This document shows, in pieces, positions 26,975 to 35,881 of a DNA stretch of 64,000 nucleotides; within the stretch, counting starts at the first letter, position 1; the number at the start of each line of letters is the position of its first letter. The translations under genes were made by a program, and so were the position numbers. The notes beneath the pieces are model-generated. The model did no database searches, was not told where the DNA came from, and saw only the letters and a list, made by a program, of their open reading frames with translations. Source of the stretch: Fermentimonas sp. (lineage in GTDB: Bacteria > Bacteroidota > Bacteroidia > Bacteroidales > Dysgonomonadaceae); contig JADMKP010000008.1 in assembly GCA_015478775.1 (NCBI GenBank), positions 587,828 to 651,827 on the forward strand, in the 5' to 3' direction.

Positions 26975-28528
26975 TTATAAAATTACAATTGCATGTTTTC
27001 CAATCAAAAACATTTCTTTATTAGATAAAACTGCACTAAGTTGTAAATCGTTTCTAATATCTTTAAGCCGTAGCATGAGTAACCTTTTTTCAGTTTGCTC
27101 CTTCAGAATATCTTCTCTAGAAACTTCTATTATATCTTTTCCTAAATAAACATCCATATTTTCAGCACGAGATATTTTATATACTAAGTAATCATCAATC
27201 ATGTGTTCTTTAGATATCATTTTTGCCTTTTCGCACATACTTGCCCACCCCAGTTGATCGTTTAAATGTGGCATAGACCAACCTATAATAAATATTGCCA
27301 TTAAAAAACCAAGCACCATGGTGTTTATTGCCTGATAAATATCTCTTCTTTGGTATAATAAATAAAAAACCAGAAGTCCTGTAATAGTTATCACTCCTGC
27401 GCCACTATAAATTATCCAATTATTTAGATACTGCATCTCTTCTAATTTGCTTATATACAAAATGGTAGGTAACGCAAAAACAAAAATAACTGCAGGTAAG
27501 GCTATGGATAGTTTAATCCACCTATTTTGTATGTCGAATTTATCAAAAATAATAATTGTTAGAAAAATGAGGAACGGTATAATAGGCAGTGAGTATATTG
27601 CCAATTTAGAGCTGATTAGAGAAAGCATTACAAAAGATGATATAATAATAACGCTGAAAAATTCTTCCAATGTATTAGTAATTTTTTTTTTCAATATAGA
27701 GGCAATAAATAGTCCTATTGCCAAGAACGACCAAGGTGCAAGTGAATACCAAATGCTGATTGCGTAGTAATAAAAAGGTTCTTTGTGATGAAAAGAATCA
27801 ATTCCTCTACCCACGGTTTGGTGAAAGAGTAAGTTATTGATATATTCTCTTCCCCCTTCAAAATATGCACCGCCAAACCATATAATACAGCATATGACAA
27901 TAACCATTAAGGTCTTCCATCCCCAATACTTCATAAATTCATTCATTCTTTTATTATAAAGTAAAAATAGAGTTGTAGATATTAAAGGAATTAACAAGCC
28001 CAATGGACCTTTAGAAAAAAGTGCTAAAAACAGATAAACAGGAAATAGCCATTGATCTAGTTTATTACTCTTTCCCACATACATTTTATAGAAAGTGTAT
28101 AAGGATAATACAATGAACATATTCATAAGCATGTCCATACGCACCACTAGAGTTACACCTGTAAATAATACAGTAGTAATTAGCATAAGTATGGCTGTGG
28201 GCTCGTTAATATTGTATTCTGTTCGCACCCATCTAGTCATTGTTATAACAATTATTATTGATGGTATAAATGACAACAATGAGTAATACCACATTCTGTG
28301 TTCTCCTAGTAAAAGTTTTCCTAACATCATAAGCCAAAAATGTAGTGGAGGCTTGTCTGCGTAAATCTCACCCTGATTGGTGAATGTGAAAATATTACCG
28401 TTACTAATTGCTTCATCTACAATACTCAAATAACGTAATTCGTTATTCGGTGTAAAATCGCGCAAGATCATGATGGGCAACAAAGCAATAAACCAAATTA
28501 AATAGATGTATTTATTTTTCATACACAC
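26975..28528 (-). CDS. ArnT/PMT-type membrane glycosyltransferase
   Basis: 517 residues, roughly 11-12 membrane helices. The N-terminal loop after helix 1 has DFTPNNELRYLSIVDE and then YADKPPLHFWLMML, the ADKPP motif of the ArnT/PMT family (GT83-like), whose acidic residues form the active site. These enzymes take a sugar from a polyprenyl phosphate carrier and attach it to lipid A, core sugar or protein on the periplasmic side. Its start overlaps the LAB_N gene by 17 bases. Acceptor and sugar are inferred from the operon. Confidence 0.87.
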   Translation of the reverse strand: MCMKNKYIYLIWFIALLPIMILRDFTPNNELRYLSIVDEAISNGNIFTFTNQGEIYADKPPLHFWLMMLGKLLLGEHRMWYYSLLSFIPSIIIVITMTRWVRTEYNINEPTAILMLITTVLFTGVTLVVRMDMLMNMFIVLSLYTFYKMYVGKSNKLDQWLFPVYLFLALFSKGPLGLLIPLISTTLFLLYNKRMNEFMKYWGWKTLMVIVICCIIWFGGAYFEGGREYINNLLFHQTVGRGIDSFHHKEPFYYYAISIWYSLAPWSFLAIGLFIASILKKKITNTLEEFFSVIIISSFVMLSLISSKLAIYSLPIIPFLIFLTIIIFDKFDIQNRWIKLSIALPAVIFVFALPTILYISKLEEMQYLNNWIIYSGAGVITITGLLVFYLLYQRRDIYQAINTMVLGFLMAIFIIGWSMPHLNDQLGWASMCEKAKMISKEHMIDDYLVYKISRAENMDVYLGKDIIEVSREDILKEQTEKRLLMLRLKDIRNDLQLSAVLSNKEMFLIGKHAIVIL

Positions 28529-29159
28529 TGCATTTCTTGTTGTTATAGTCTATCATAATATTACGGATGTATGCTATAAACCCAAAGGACTGTCCGAGAA
28601 TCAATACCGGATCGAGTCGGAAAATTGCATATGTAATAATTATAGAAGAACCAACCAGGCTAATAATCCAGAACCCTAAAGGAAGAACAGATTGTTTATG
28701 AGCAGCCGAATAAAAGAACTGATATATAAATCGTAGTGCAAATACTATTTGTCCCATTGATCCAAAAATTAAGAGCCATAATGGTACATTAGCGTTGTTA
28801 AAAAATGTATGGGTGAAATGCGGCAGATCACGAAGCATTATAACTAAAGCAACAACAGGCGTGATAATAAGAATAGATTTTATTACAGCATTTAATCTTT
28901 GCCAATGGTTCTGAATATTTAAGTTCCAGAGATATATGTAATAAGAGATGAGTTGGCCTAGTATAATTGCAAAATCGTTACGCAAAACACCATATATAAA
29001 TAACAAGTATGAACCTAAAATACTCATTACCCAGAATGCAATCGGAGCTAAAACTTTTCCTGCTTTTTCGGAAACAATCCACTGATATAGTATACGTGCG
29101 GAGAAAAAAAGTTGTGCCAAGAAACCAATGGCAAATACCCAACTGTTACTTTCTTGCAT
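28512..29159 (-). CDS. Membrane protein with two LAB_N domains
   Basis: 215 residues with six to eight hydrophobic segments. The two halves repeat one pattern: first FLAQLFFSARILYQWIVSE with LAPIAFWVMSILGS, then GQIVFALRFIYQFFYSA with LPLGFWIISLVGS, each followed by ILGQ. This is the domain at the N-terminus of some lipid A disaccharide synthases, here duplicated and free-standing. Small proteins of this type often sit beside polyprenyl-phosphate glycosyltransferase genes. Function is unproven; membrane partner or carrier flipping is inference. Three bases after the GT2 gene. Confidence 0.85.
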   Translation of the reverse strand: MQESNSWVFAIGFLAQLFFSARILYQWIVSEKAGKVLAPIAFWVMSILGSYLLFIYGVLRNDFAIILGQLISYYIYLWNLNIQNHWQRLNAVIKSILIITPVVALVIMLRDLPHFTHTFFNNANVPLWLLIFGSMGQIVFALRFIYQFFYSAAHKQSVLPLGFWIISLVGSSIIITYAIFRLDPVLILGQSFGFIAYIRNIMIDYNNKKCSVYEK

Positions 29160-29161
29160 TT

Positions 29162-29905
29162 TTAATCTACATTAAAGGCACTCACATAATAATTTATATA
29201 TCTTTTTTTCATCCAGCGGTAAGCAAAGCAATCAATAAACGGTCCGTACAGCCTATTCCATAGGTTATATTTTGATGTTCCTGCCATTCGCGGATAATGA
29301 CGTACAGGTATCTGCTTTACTTTGCCGTTTTGTAATAAAATTAGTGCCGCTAGAAATCTGTGCATACCATTAAAGAAAGGGATACGTTTGGCAAAATCGG
29401 TATGTATTATTTTTAGAGGGCAACCGGTGTCAGATATTCCATCATGCGTCATCATACGCCTAAATCCATTTGCTATTATAGATTGTAGTTTTTTGAAAAA
29501 CGAATCTTTACGGTTTGCCCTTATGCCTGTTACCATTTCATAATCTGAAATATCATGCAATAGCAAATTAAAATCATCAGGATTGGTCTGTAAATCGGCA
29601 TCCATATATCCAACATATTCAGAGAAGGTATAGTCTATACCGGCTTTAAGGGCTGCACTAAGCCCAGAATTCTTTTCAAGATGCAGATAAAAAAAAGCAG
29701 GGTTTCGTATGCATATCTCTTGAATTTTAATCAAACTATTGTCTTTTGAACCATCGTCAACAAAAAGAACGCAAGTGGTTAAAATAGACCTTGGCAAAAA
29801 TTTTTGCAAGCTTTTCTCTAGTATGAATATGTTATCTGCTTCATTGTATGCGGGAATAATTATAGTAAATCTGTAATTTGCTGTGCTGTTTACTTTAATA
29901 TTCAT
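29162..29905 (-). CDS. Family 2 glycosyltransferase (polyprenyl-phosphate sugar synthase type)
   Basis: 247 residues, GT-A fold. IIIPAYNEADNI at the N-terminus, FVDDGSKDNS, GLSAALKAGID and YMDADLQTNPDD (the DxD metal site) followed by GIRANRKD fit the DPM1/ArnC group that loads a nucleotide sugar onto a polyprenyl phosphate. It lacks the two C-terminal membrane helices of ArnC. First gene of the operon with LAB_N, ArnT-like and epimerase genes, so it is proposed to load a uronic acid. Confidence 0.88.
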   Translation of the reverse strand: MNIKVNSTANYRFTIIIPAYNEADNIFILEKSLQKFLPRSILTTCVLFVDDGSKDNSLIKIQEICIRNPAFFYLHLEKNSGLSAALKAGIDYTFSEYVGYMDADLQTNPDDFNLLLHDISDYEMVTGIRANRKDSFFKKLQSIIANGFRRMMTHDGISDTGCPLKIIHTDFAKRIPFFNGMHRFLAALILLQNGKVKQIPVRHYPRMAGTSKYNLWNRLYGPFIDCFAYRWMKKRYINYYVSAFNVD

Positions 29906-30064
29906 AATACTTTGTTATTAAGCTTATTATGTTTTATATTAACTGCAATCAAACACATCCATTCTAGAGGATGAAGCGTTATATAAAAAGTTCCTTAATT
30001 AATCGGTAAATATAGTTTAAAAATATTCAATCTTGTATTTATGAAAAAATAAATTGATAAACTA

Positions 30065-30817
30065 TTATTTATCTTTAAACATTTGTTGCATTATTTGTAG
30101 CGAATCATATGGATCCATTTCTTCTCCGTTTCCAGCATTGAAATAAAATACTCCCTCCATTGATTTGTATATCTGTTGCAGTATCTGGAGTCCTGTCTTG
30201 TTATAAGATACTCTGTGTCCATCAATAGTAAAATAATCGAGTTTGTTTATAACAGGGTCAAGCTTTTCACATTCACTTATTAAAAATTGGATGTTTTCTC
30301 TATTTTCTAGATCCTGTTTCTTATATGAATTCATTCTGTTTTTATGAAGTTGCTTATAGATTTGATCTTTATTGTTTGAACTCTCTAATTTTGTAAAGAG
30401 AGACTGATTAAGTATAAAAAGTGAATCTTCAATCTCCCTATATCGTGAGCTTAATTCAACACTTTTCTCAATGTGTGGCTCCATTACTTTTGCTATTTGA
30501 TCTAGCAATAAATCAATTTCTTTTTGAGCAGCATCAATTTTATCAAAGTCATTAGGACCAAAAGGGTAGGGCTTGCTTTCTGCTATTCGTATCTCTTCTT
30601 TCTGTGCATCTTCTAAATCCCATAACATAGAATTAATTACACTCAGTTTCTCTTTAAAGCTCTCAACTTCCTTTTTAGATGCTGTTAACGTATTTTCGGG
30701 TAAAGGTGGGAAGCTTCTTAAAATGCGAAGGTAATCGTAGCTCTGACTATTTGCTTTTGCAACATATAAAACCATTAATGTGAGTACAATATAATATCTA
30801 ATATTTAATGTTTTCAT
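30065..30817 (-). CDS. Exported protein of unknown function
   Basis: 250 residues with a signal peptide (RYYIVLTLMVLYVAKANSQ). The rest is charged and largely helical, probably coiled coil between about 50 and 190. No conserved motif recognised. It lies 50 bases downstream of the broken OmpA-family gene on the same strand, so it may have been part of an envelope operon. Confidence 0.75.
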   Translation of the reverse strand: MKTLNIRYYIVLTLMVLYVAKANSQSYDYLRILRSFPPLPENTLTASKKEVESFKEKLSVINSMLWDLEDAQKEEIRIAESKPYPFGPNDFDKIDAAQKEIDLLLDQIAKVMEPHIEKSVELSSRYREIEDSLFILNQSLFTKLESSNNKDQIYKQLHKNRMNSYKKQDLENRENIQFLISECEKLDPVINKLDYFTIDGHRVSYNKTGLQILQQIYKSMEGVFYFNAGNGEEMDPYDSLQIMQQMFKDK

Positions 30818-30867
30818 AATTATGATGTTTTTTAATTATATGTAAATTAAACTATCTCCACAGTTGG

Positions 30868-31702
30868 TCAATTAATTTTTATAAACTCCACTCGTCGGTT
30901 CATTGATTTATTTGCCGGAGTATCATTAGGTGCAACAGGTTTTGTTTCTCCAGCACCTTCTGTTTCCATACGTGAAGCATCTATACCAAAGTTTTTAATC
31001 AGTTCATTTTTCACAGATTCAGCTCTAAGATTAGACAGCTCTAGGTTTTTAGCATCATCTCCATCACTATCGGTGTGACCAATAATTTTCACTTTAACTG
31101 TTTCATTCTCTTTAAGAACATCTGCAATACTCTTTAAGGTGCCAAACGACTCTGACTTCACAACTGCTTTGTTCACATCAAAAGTTATTCCATATGTAGT
31201 AAGCTTGCCTTCTGTAATCAGTTTACTACGCATATCGGGTGAGGCTGTTGTTATTTTTATGTTAGATATCAGAGGAAAACTAGATCTGTCCCATCCCGAA
31301 AAACGCATTCGGTTTAACTTCACGCCTGTATAGATGTTTGTAGGCATATCCAAAACTTTCTCATCCTGATGGTATACTCTCACTCTTCGTTTTTGTATCC
31401 ATAAAATTACATGGTTTAGTTGTTCCTTTATTACAGGATTTTTTGTAGCCACACCATCTATCCAATCCTCACCATCTTTATATCCCCTGCTTTCCCATCT
31501 GTCATATTCAAGAGCCAAGTGAAGGCCTCCCAAACCTGGAAATAATTCGTCATTCAACTCTTTACTATTATCCTCCCAATCGTTATAGAGGGTAAACTGA
31601 ATACCATACCGATAATCCTCGTCGGGAATAATGTCAAACTCAACAATAAAATTATCAGGCAAGTCAAGCTCACGAGTATAACAATATAAATGCTCTTTTC
31701 AT
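30868..31702 (-). pseudogene. OmpA-family outer membrane protein gene, 5' region broken
   Basis: The C-terminal OmpA-like peptidoglycan-binding domain is intact (GITFDVNKAVVKSESF, IGHTDSDGDDAKNLELSNLRA, NRRVEF), after a beta-rich N-terminal domain. No ATG is in frame: the only possible start is TTG at 31662. Upstream in another frame sits ATG at 31702 with MKRAFILLYS-stop, the beginning of a signal peptide, 30 bases behind a TATCTTTG box. Promoter, start codon and signal start are thus kept but out of frame with the body, as after a deletion. Without a signal peptide the protein could not be exported. Confidence 0.65.
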
Positions 31703-31732
31703 GATAAATTATTTTAAATATGTTTAATTTAA

Positions 31733-31740
31733 CAAAGATA
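31733..31740 (-). promoter_or_regulatory. -7 box before the broken OmpA gene
   Basis: TATCTTTG on the minus strand, 30 bases before the ATG of the orphan signal peptide start. Confidence 0.45.
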
Positions 31741-31837
31741 ATACAAGAAAAGTTATTAATGATAATTAATCTCTTTTAAATATGTTAGCTAGTAAATTTG
31801 CTTATTGTCAATAAACGGGCTTTTATTATTTAATGCT

Positions 31838-31845
31838 TACTTTTG
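31838..31845 (+). promoter_or_regulatory. -7 box of the acyltransferase gene
   Basis: TACTTTTG followed by CA, 38 bases before the acyltransferase start. Confidence 0.45.
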
Positions 31846-31883
31846 CACATTAAAAAATCTTCTGACTACAAGCTAATTTATTT

Positions 31884-33008
31884 ATGTCTAATTTATCTTC
31901 TGTTTCTTTTAAAGACTCTAAACCACATTATCAAATTCTAAATGGATTGCGAGGTGTGGCAGCTATTATGGTAATCTTTTATCACATTTTTGAGGCATTT
32001 GCTACAAGTTCAATGGATCAAAAATTTAATCACGGTTATCTGGCTGTCGATTTTTTCTTTGTACTCTCGGGTTTCGTAATTGGTTATGCATATGACGATC
32101 GATGGGGAAAGATGAGTGTGAACAATTTTTTCCGCAGAAGATTGATTCGCTTGCAGCCAATGGTGATCATGGGTGCATTATTGGGTTTGATTACTTTCCT
32201 GATTCAAGGTGGAGAAACGTGGGATGGTACAAAAGCCCCTATTATAATGATAGCAATTGCTTTTGTTCTTCACATTTTTCTCATTCCAGCAATGCCAGGC
32301 AGTGGCGTTGAGGTGCGAGGTAACGGTGAGATGTTCCCGCTAAACGGACCCAGCTGGTCGCTCTTCTTTGAATACATTGGAAACATTTTTTATGCTCTTT
32401 TCCTTCGTCGCTTATCCACAAAAGCACTTAAGATTGTAGTTGTATTATCAGGAATAGGATTGGCCATATTTGCTGTAGGCAACTTTTCAGGATATGGTCA
32501 TTTAGGAGTAGGGTGGACTCTTGCAGATAACAATTTTATTGGTGGACTACTCCGATTGCTTTATGCATTTTCGGCAGGACTATTGATGTCACGCGTTTTT
32601 AAACCTAAAAGGATTAAAGGTGCATTTTTAATTAGCAGTATTGTTATAGTTTTCCTCCTCTCAATGCCCTTTGTTGGAAATAGTAATCAGTTATGGATTA
32701 ATGGTTTGTACGATGCAGTTTGTACAATAATAATTTTCCCCATTCTGGTTTATATAGGTGCATCGGGCACAATCAATAATAAATTCTCTACTAAGGTATG
32801 TAAATTTCTAGGTGATATATCATATCCGCTATATATGGTGCACTACCCGTTTATGTATCTCTTCTATTCATGGGTATGGAAAAATGAGTTGACTTTTGCC
32901 GAGGTATGGCCAATGGCAATTGTTCTGTTGTTTGGAAATATAATTTTAGCTTGGATTATTTTAAAGTTTTATGATGTACCGCTAAGGAAATTTCTTGCAA
33001 AACTTTGA
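31884..33008 (+). CDS. Acyltransferase family 3 membrane protein
   Basis: 374 residues with about ten membrane helices. The family start is clear: ILNGLRGVAAIMVIFYHIFEAF (the Arg-Gly and the catalytic-type His in FYH), then FVLSGFVIGYAYDDRW and FFRRRLIRLQP. Such inner-membrane enzymes O-acetylate or O-acylate surface glycans, lipids or antibiotics. The target is not evident, and the neighbours (broken OmpA gene, glycerate kinase) do not help. It stands alone with its own promoter. Confidence 0.9.
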   Translation: MSNLSSVSFKDSKPHYQILNGLRGVAAIMVIFYHIFEAFATSSMDQKFNHGYLAVDFFFVLSGFVIGYAYDDRWGKMSVNNFFRRRLIRLQPMVIMGALLGLITFLIQGGETWDGTKAPIIMIAIAFVLHIFLIPAMPGSGVEVRGNGEMFPLNGPSWSLFFEYIGNIFYALFLRRLSTKALKIVVVLSGIGLAIFAVGNFSGYGHLGVGWTLADNNFIGGLLRLLYAFSAGLLMSRVFKPKRIKGAFLISSIVIVFLLSMPFVGNSNQLWINGLYDAVCTIIIFPILVYIGASGTINNKFSTKVCKFLGDISYPLYMVHYPFMYLFYSWVWKNELTFAEVWPMAIVLLFGNIILAWIILKFYDVPLRKFLAKL

Positions 33009-33049
33009 TACTATCGTGTAAATCTCGTCTAATTTTAATAACTATATTA

Positions 33050-34414
33050 CTACCCAATCAATACAACTATCATATCCATTACATTTGTACCACTATTACC
33101 AATTGTGATATTACTTCCCAATTGCTTGAAAAAATGGTATGAATCGAAATTAGATAAATACCCATTTGGGTCAATGCCGTCATTTATAGCATCATTTATT
33201 GTATATCCATCAACTACTGCTCCTGCAGCGTCTGTGGTTCCATCAGTTCCATCAGTACCTGCACATAGGATAGTGATATTGTGCCTGCCACTAATTTTTG
33301 TTGCTAGATATAATGCTAAATGCTGATTTCTACCTCCTTTACCCGTGCCTGTGACTTTAACGGTTGGCTCACCTCCAAAAAGTAAGCAATGTGATTTGAT
33401 AATAGTGGTTTGAATGTTTGATGTTTTAGATGAAGTGTTTGATGTCTTGGCAGGAGTGTTTGATGTCTTAGCAGGATTATTGAATGTTTTAATTTGTATA
33501 TTTGAATCAATTTTCTCGAGTATGAATTGAGCAACCTCAGTGTAATCTCCGTCCAAACTGTCGGTTACAATTTGCACATCAAATTCAAGTTCCGCAGCTT
33601 TTTCAGCTGCCCCTATCAAAGCAATTTTATTATTTCCTATTAAATGATTATGTACCTTTCTAAAAATGTGATTATCAGATTTAGGGGTTTCAGCAATTAA
33701 TCCTAACTGTCCATTATTCAAATGATTAATTAATATTGACGGGAAGGAATCTGTAAGATTATATTTTTTTATAACCTCCAATGCATCATTAAATGTAGTG
33801 TTATCTGGTGCTGTTATGCCAGAAGCAATAACATCTAACAGGTCGCCAATTACATCTGATAATATTAAACTAACAGTTGTTGCCGGGAATATTGCTTTTG
33901 CCAATTGTCCACCTTTAACTGCAGACAGATGTTTTCTCACACAATTAATTTCTGAGATGGTTGCACCACAATTAATTAACTGGTCGTTTGCTATTTTTAA
34001 ATCATTTAAAGTAGAACCTTCGGGATAATCTGCTAATAATGCGGAGGCACCTCCTGAAATCAGGCATAATACAAGATCATTTTCATTAGCGCACTTTGCA
34101 ATTTTAAGAATCTTATGGGTTGCATGTACTCCCTTTTCATCCTGTGTAGGGTGACCTGCTTCTATTACTCTTAATTGTTTTAACTTTCCTCCATGTTCAT
34201 ATTTAGTTACAACCAAACCGTCTGTAATTTTGTTGCCTAATATTTCTTCAGCCTCTTTAGCCATAAGATATGCAGCTTTACCAATTGCAAAGACGTAGAT
34301 TTTATCAGCTTTATTAATAATATCGCTTTCGCTTAATAGTTTGGTGCGAACAAGCTTTTTGGGTAAAACACTATTTACTCCTGCCAGAAATATTTGTAGG
34401 GCTTTTTGTTTCAT
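33050..34414 (-). CDS. Glycerate 2-kinase (DUF4147/MOFRL family)
   Basis: 454 residues. GKAAYLMAKEAEEILG, VIEAGHPTQDEKG, LISGGASALLADYPEG and the C-terminal MOFRL part GTDGTDGTTDAAGAVVDG identify the GckA-type glycerate 2-kinase, a cytosolic enzyme phosphorylating D-glycerate. Between the domains is an insertion with a seven-residue tandem repeat (NPAKTSN/TPAKTSN/TSSKTSN), encoded by 21-base repeats at about 33411-33485; this explains why it is longer than usual. The reading frame is maintained through the repeat. Confidence 0.9.
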   Translation of the reverse strand: MKQKALQIFLAGVNSVLPKKLVRTKLLSESDIINKADKIYVFAIGKAAYLMAKEAEEILGNKITDGLVVTKYEHGGKLKQLRVIEAGHPTQDEKGVHATHKILKIAKCANENDLVLCLISGGASALLADYPEGSTLNDLKIANDQLINCGATISEINCVRKHLSAVKGGQLAKAIFPATTVSLILSDVIGDLLDVIASGITAPDNTTFNDALEVIKKYNLTDSFPSILINHLNNGQLGLIAETPKSDNHIFRKVHNHLIGNNKIALIGAAEKAAELEFDVQIVTDSLDGDYTEVAQFILEKIDSNIQIKTFNNPAKTSNTPAKTSNTSSKTSNIQTTIIKSHCLLFGGEPTVKVTGTGKGGRNQHLALYLATKISGRHNITILCAGTDGTDGTTDAAGAVVDGYTINDAINDGIDPNGYLSNFDSYHFFKQLGSNITIGNSGTNVMDMIVVLIG

Positions 34415-34540
34415 ACAAAAAAATATACCGTTTTTTATGCTATAAAAATAGTAAACATTTTATTCATATATGTAAGAATGAAATAAATAGGCTGAAAGTA
34501 ATTAATGAAAAAGGAGTAAGTAAAAGAAATGAAAGGAATT

Positions 34541-34580
34541 AATAAAAAAAGGTGGAAAGCTCATTTGCCTTCCACCTTTA
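34541..34580 (-). terminator. Strong terminator of the esterase gene
   Basis: Minus strand AAAGGTGGAA, 12-base loop, TTCCACCTTT, then a run of T; a textbook intrinsic terminator 45 bases after the esterase stop. Confidence 0.85.
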
Positions 34581-34623
34581 TAATTAGTACTTAAGTTGCA
34601 GATTGTAATATCTGAATAACCGA

Positions 34624-35832
34624 TTATTTAAATAACATCGGAGCAAACTCTGTTAAATATATTCTCCAGTTTTTCCATATATGACCTTCGCCACTTTCTC
34701 TGTAGGTGTATTTAAAGCCAATTTCATCCATTTTCTTCATACTGTCAATTACTCCCTGATAAAGGAAATCGGTATCGCCACAAGCAATCCAGTATAATTT
34801 GAAACCATTCTTCTGTTGAACTTCCAGTTTCTTTACAAACTCTTCTGCATATTTGGCTCTTTCAGCATCATTGCGTGACATCATACTGGCAATTGGAGGA
34901 GCAGAGAAAACACCAATATAGTCGAATGTATTAGGATACTGTGCCGAGATAGCTGCTGAATGCATTCCACCCATTGAGAGTCCGGCAATTGCACGATTTG
35001 CTTTATCTTTCTTTACTCTATAGTTGCTTTCAACAAATTTGATTATATCGCCAAAGCTATCTTCCATACTTGCAACTGCTTCACGTGGTCCGCCACCCAT
35101 AGCTGGTGTGTAATGGCGACTAGATTCACCTGGTGCCGCAGAATTCTGTGTATGTCCATTTGGCATAACAACAATCATAGGTTTCGCTTTGCCCTGTGCA
35201 ATCAGGTTATCTAATATCTGAGCTGTGCGTCCCAAGGCAATCCAGGCTTCTTCATCACCACCCGAACCATGAAGTAAGTAAAATACAGGATATGTTCCTT
35301 TACCATTTTCGTAACCCGGAGGTGTGTAAATAGAGATACGACGCTGCTCTTTTAATGTTGGGCTATCATACCAGCGACGGGAAACAGTGCCGTGAGCTAC
35401 ATCTTTTACACTATACAAATCGCCTGGGTTGCCAGGAATTATAAAAACATTGGTAGTAGAAGATACATCGCGAATCATAGCAACATTTGCAGGGTCGTTG
35501 ATACGTTGTCCGTCTACCAAAAATGTATAACTATATAATTCTGAGGCTAACGGTTGGGGAGTAGTATATTCCCAAACACCATTTTGTCCTTCTTTCAATG
35601 ATGCTGTTCCCGGAGCGTCAAATGTACCATATTCCGTTTCCATCTTCTGAGGAGCCAGAAAATCGCCTGTAACTTCAACCTTAATTGCTTTTGGCGCCCT
35701 AAGTCTGAATGTTACAGTGTTGTCTTTATGAATTTCGGGTGATACAATTGCCTCGCCACCCCATAATGCTTGTTGTGCGAACATAATATTACACATAAAA
35801 AATGTAAGAGCTAAAAAAGAAATTCTTTTCAT
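34624..35832 (-). CDS. Exported CE1-type esterase with N-terminal E-set domain
   Basis: 402 residues. Signal peptide MKRISFLALTFFMCNIMFAQ, then an immunoglobulin-like domain (about 30-130, VTFRLRAPKAIKVEVTGDF) of the CBM48/esterase-N type, then an alpha/beta hydrolase with the nucleophile in AIAGLSMGGMHSAA and YPVFYLLHGSGGDEEAW. The catalytic His is likely in ESGEGHIWKNW. This layout is that of Bacteroidota acetyl-xylan or feruloyl esterases acting on plant glycans. The substrate is inferred. Confidence 0.9.
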   Translation of the reverse strand: MKRISFLALTFFMCNIMFAQQALWGGEAIVSPEIHKDNTVTFRLRAPKAIKVEVTGDFLAPQKMETEYGTFDAPGTASLKEGQNGVWEYTTPQPLASELYSYTFLVDGQRINDPANVAMIRDVSSTTNVFIIPGNPGDLYSVKDVAHGTVSRRWYDSPTLKEQRRISIYTPPGYENGKGTYPVFYLLHGSGGDEEAWIALGRTAQILDNLIAQGKAKPMIVVMPNGHTQNSAAPGESSRHYTPAMGGGPREAVASMEDSFGDIIKFVESNYRVKKDKANRAIAGLSMGGMHSAAISAQYPNTFDYIGVFSAPPIASMMSRNDAERAKYAEEFVKKLEVQQKNGFKLYWIACGDTDFLYQGVIDSMKKMDEIGFKYTYRESGEGHIWKNWRIYLTEFAPMLFK

Positions 35833-35881
35833 TTTATAAATTTATTAGGTTTAAAAATTAAATTTTATCTGTTTACGATAT

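Noticed and set aside
30868..31662. Intact 264-residue OmpA gene starting at TTG 31662
   Set aside because: No signal peptide and a displaced signal start upstream make a broken gene more likely.
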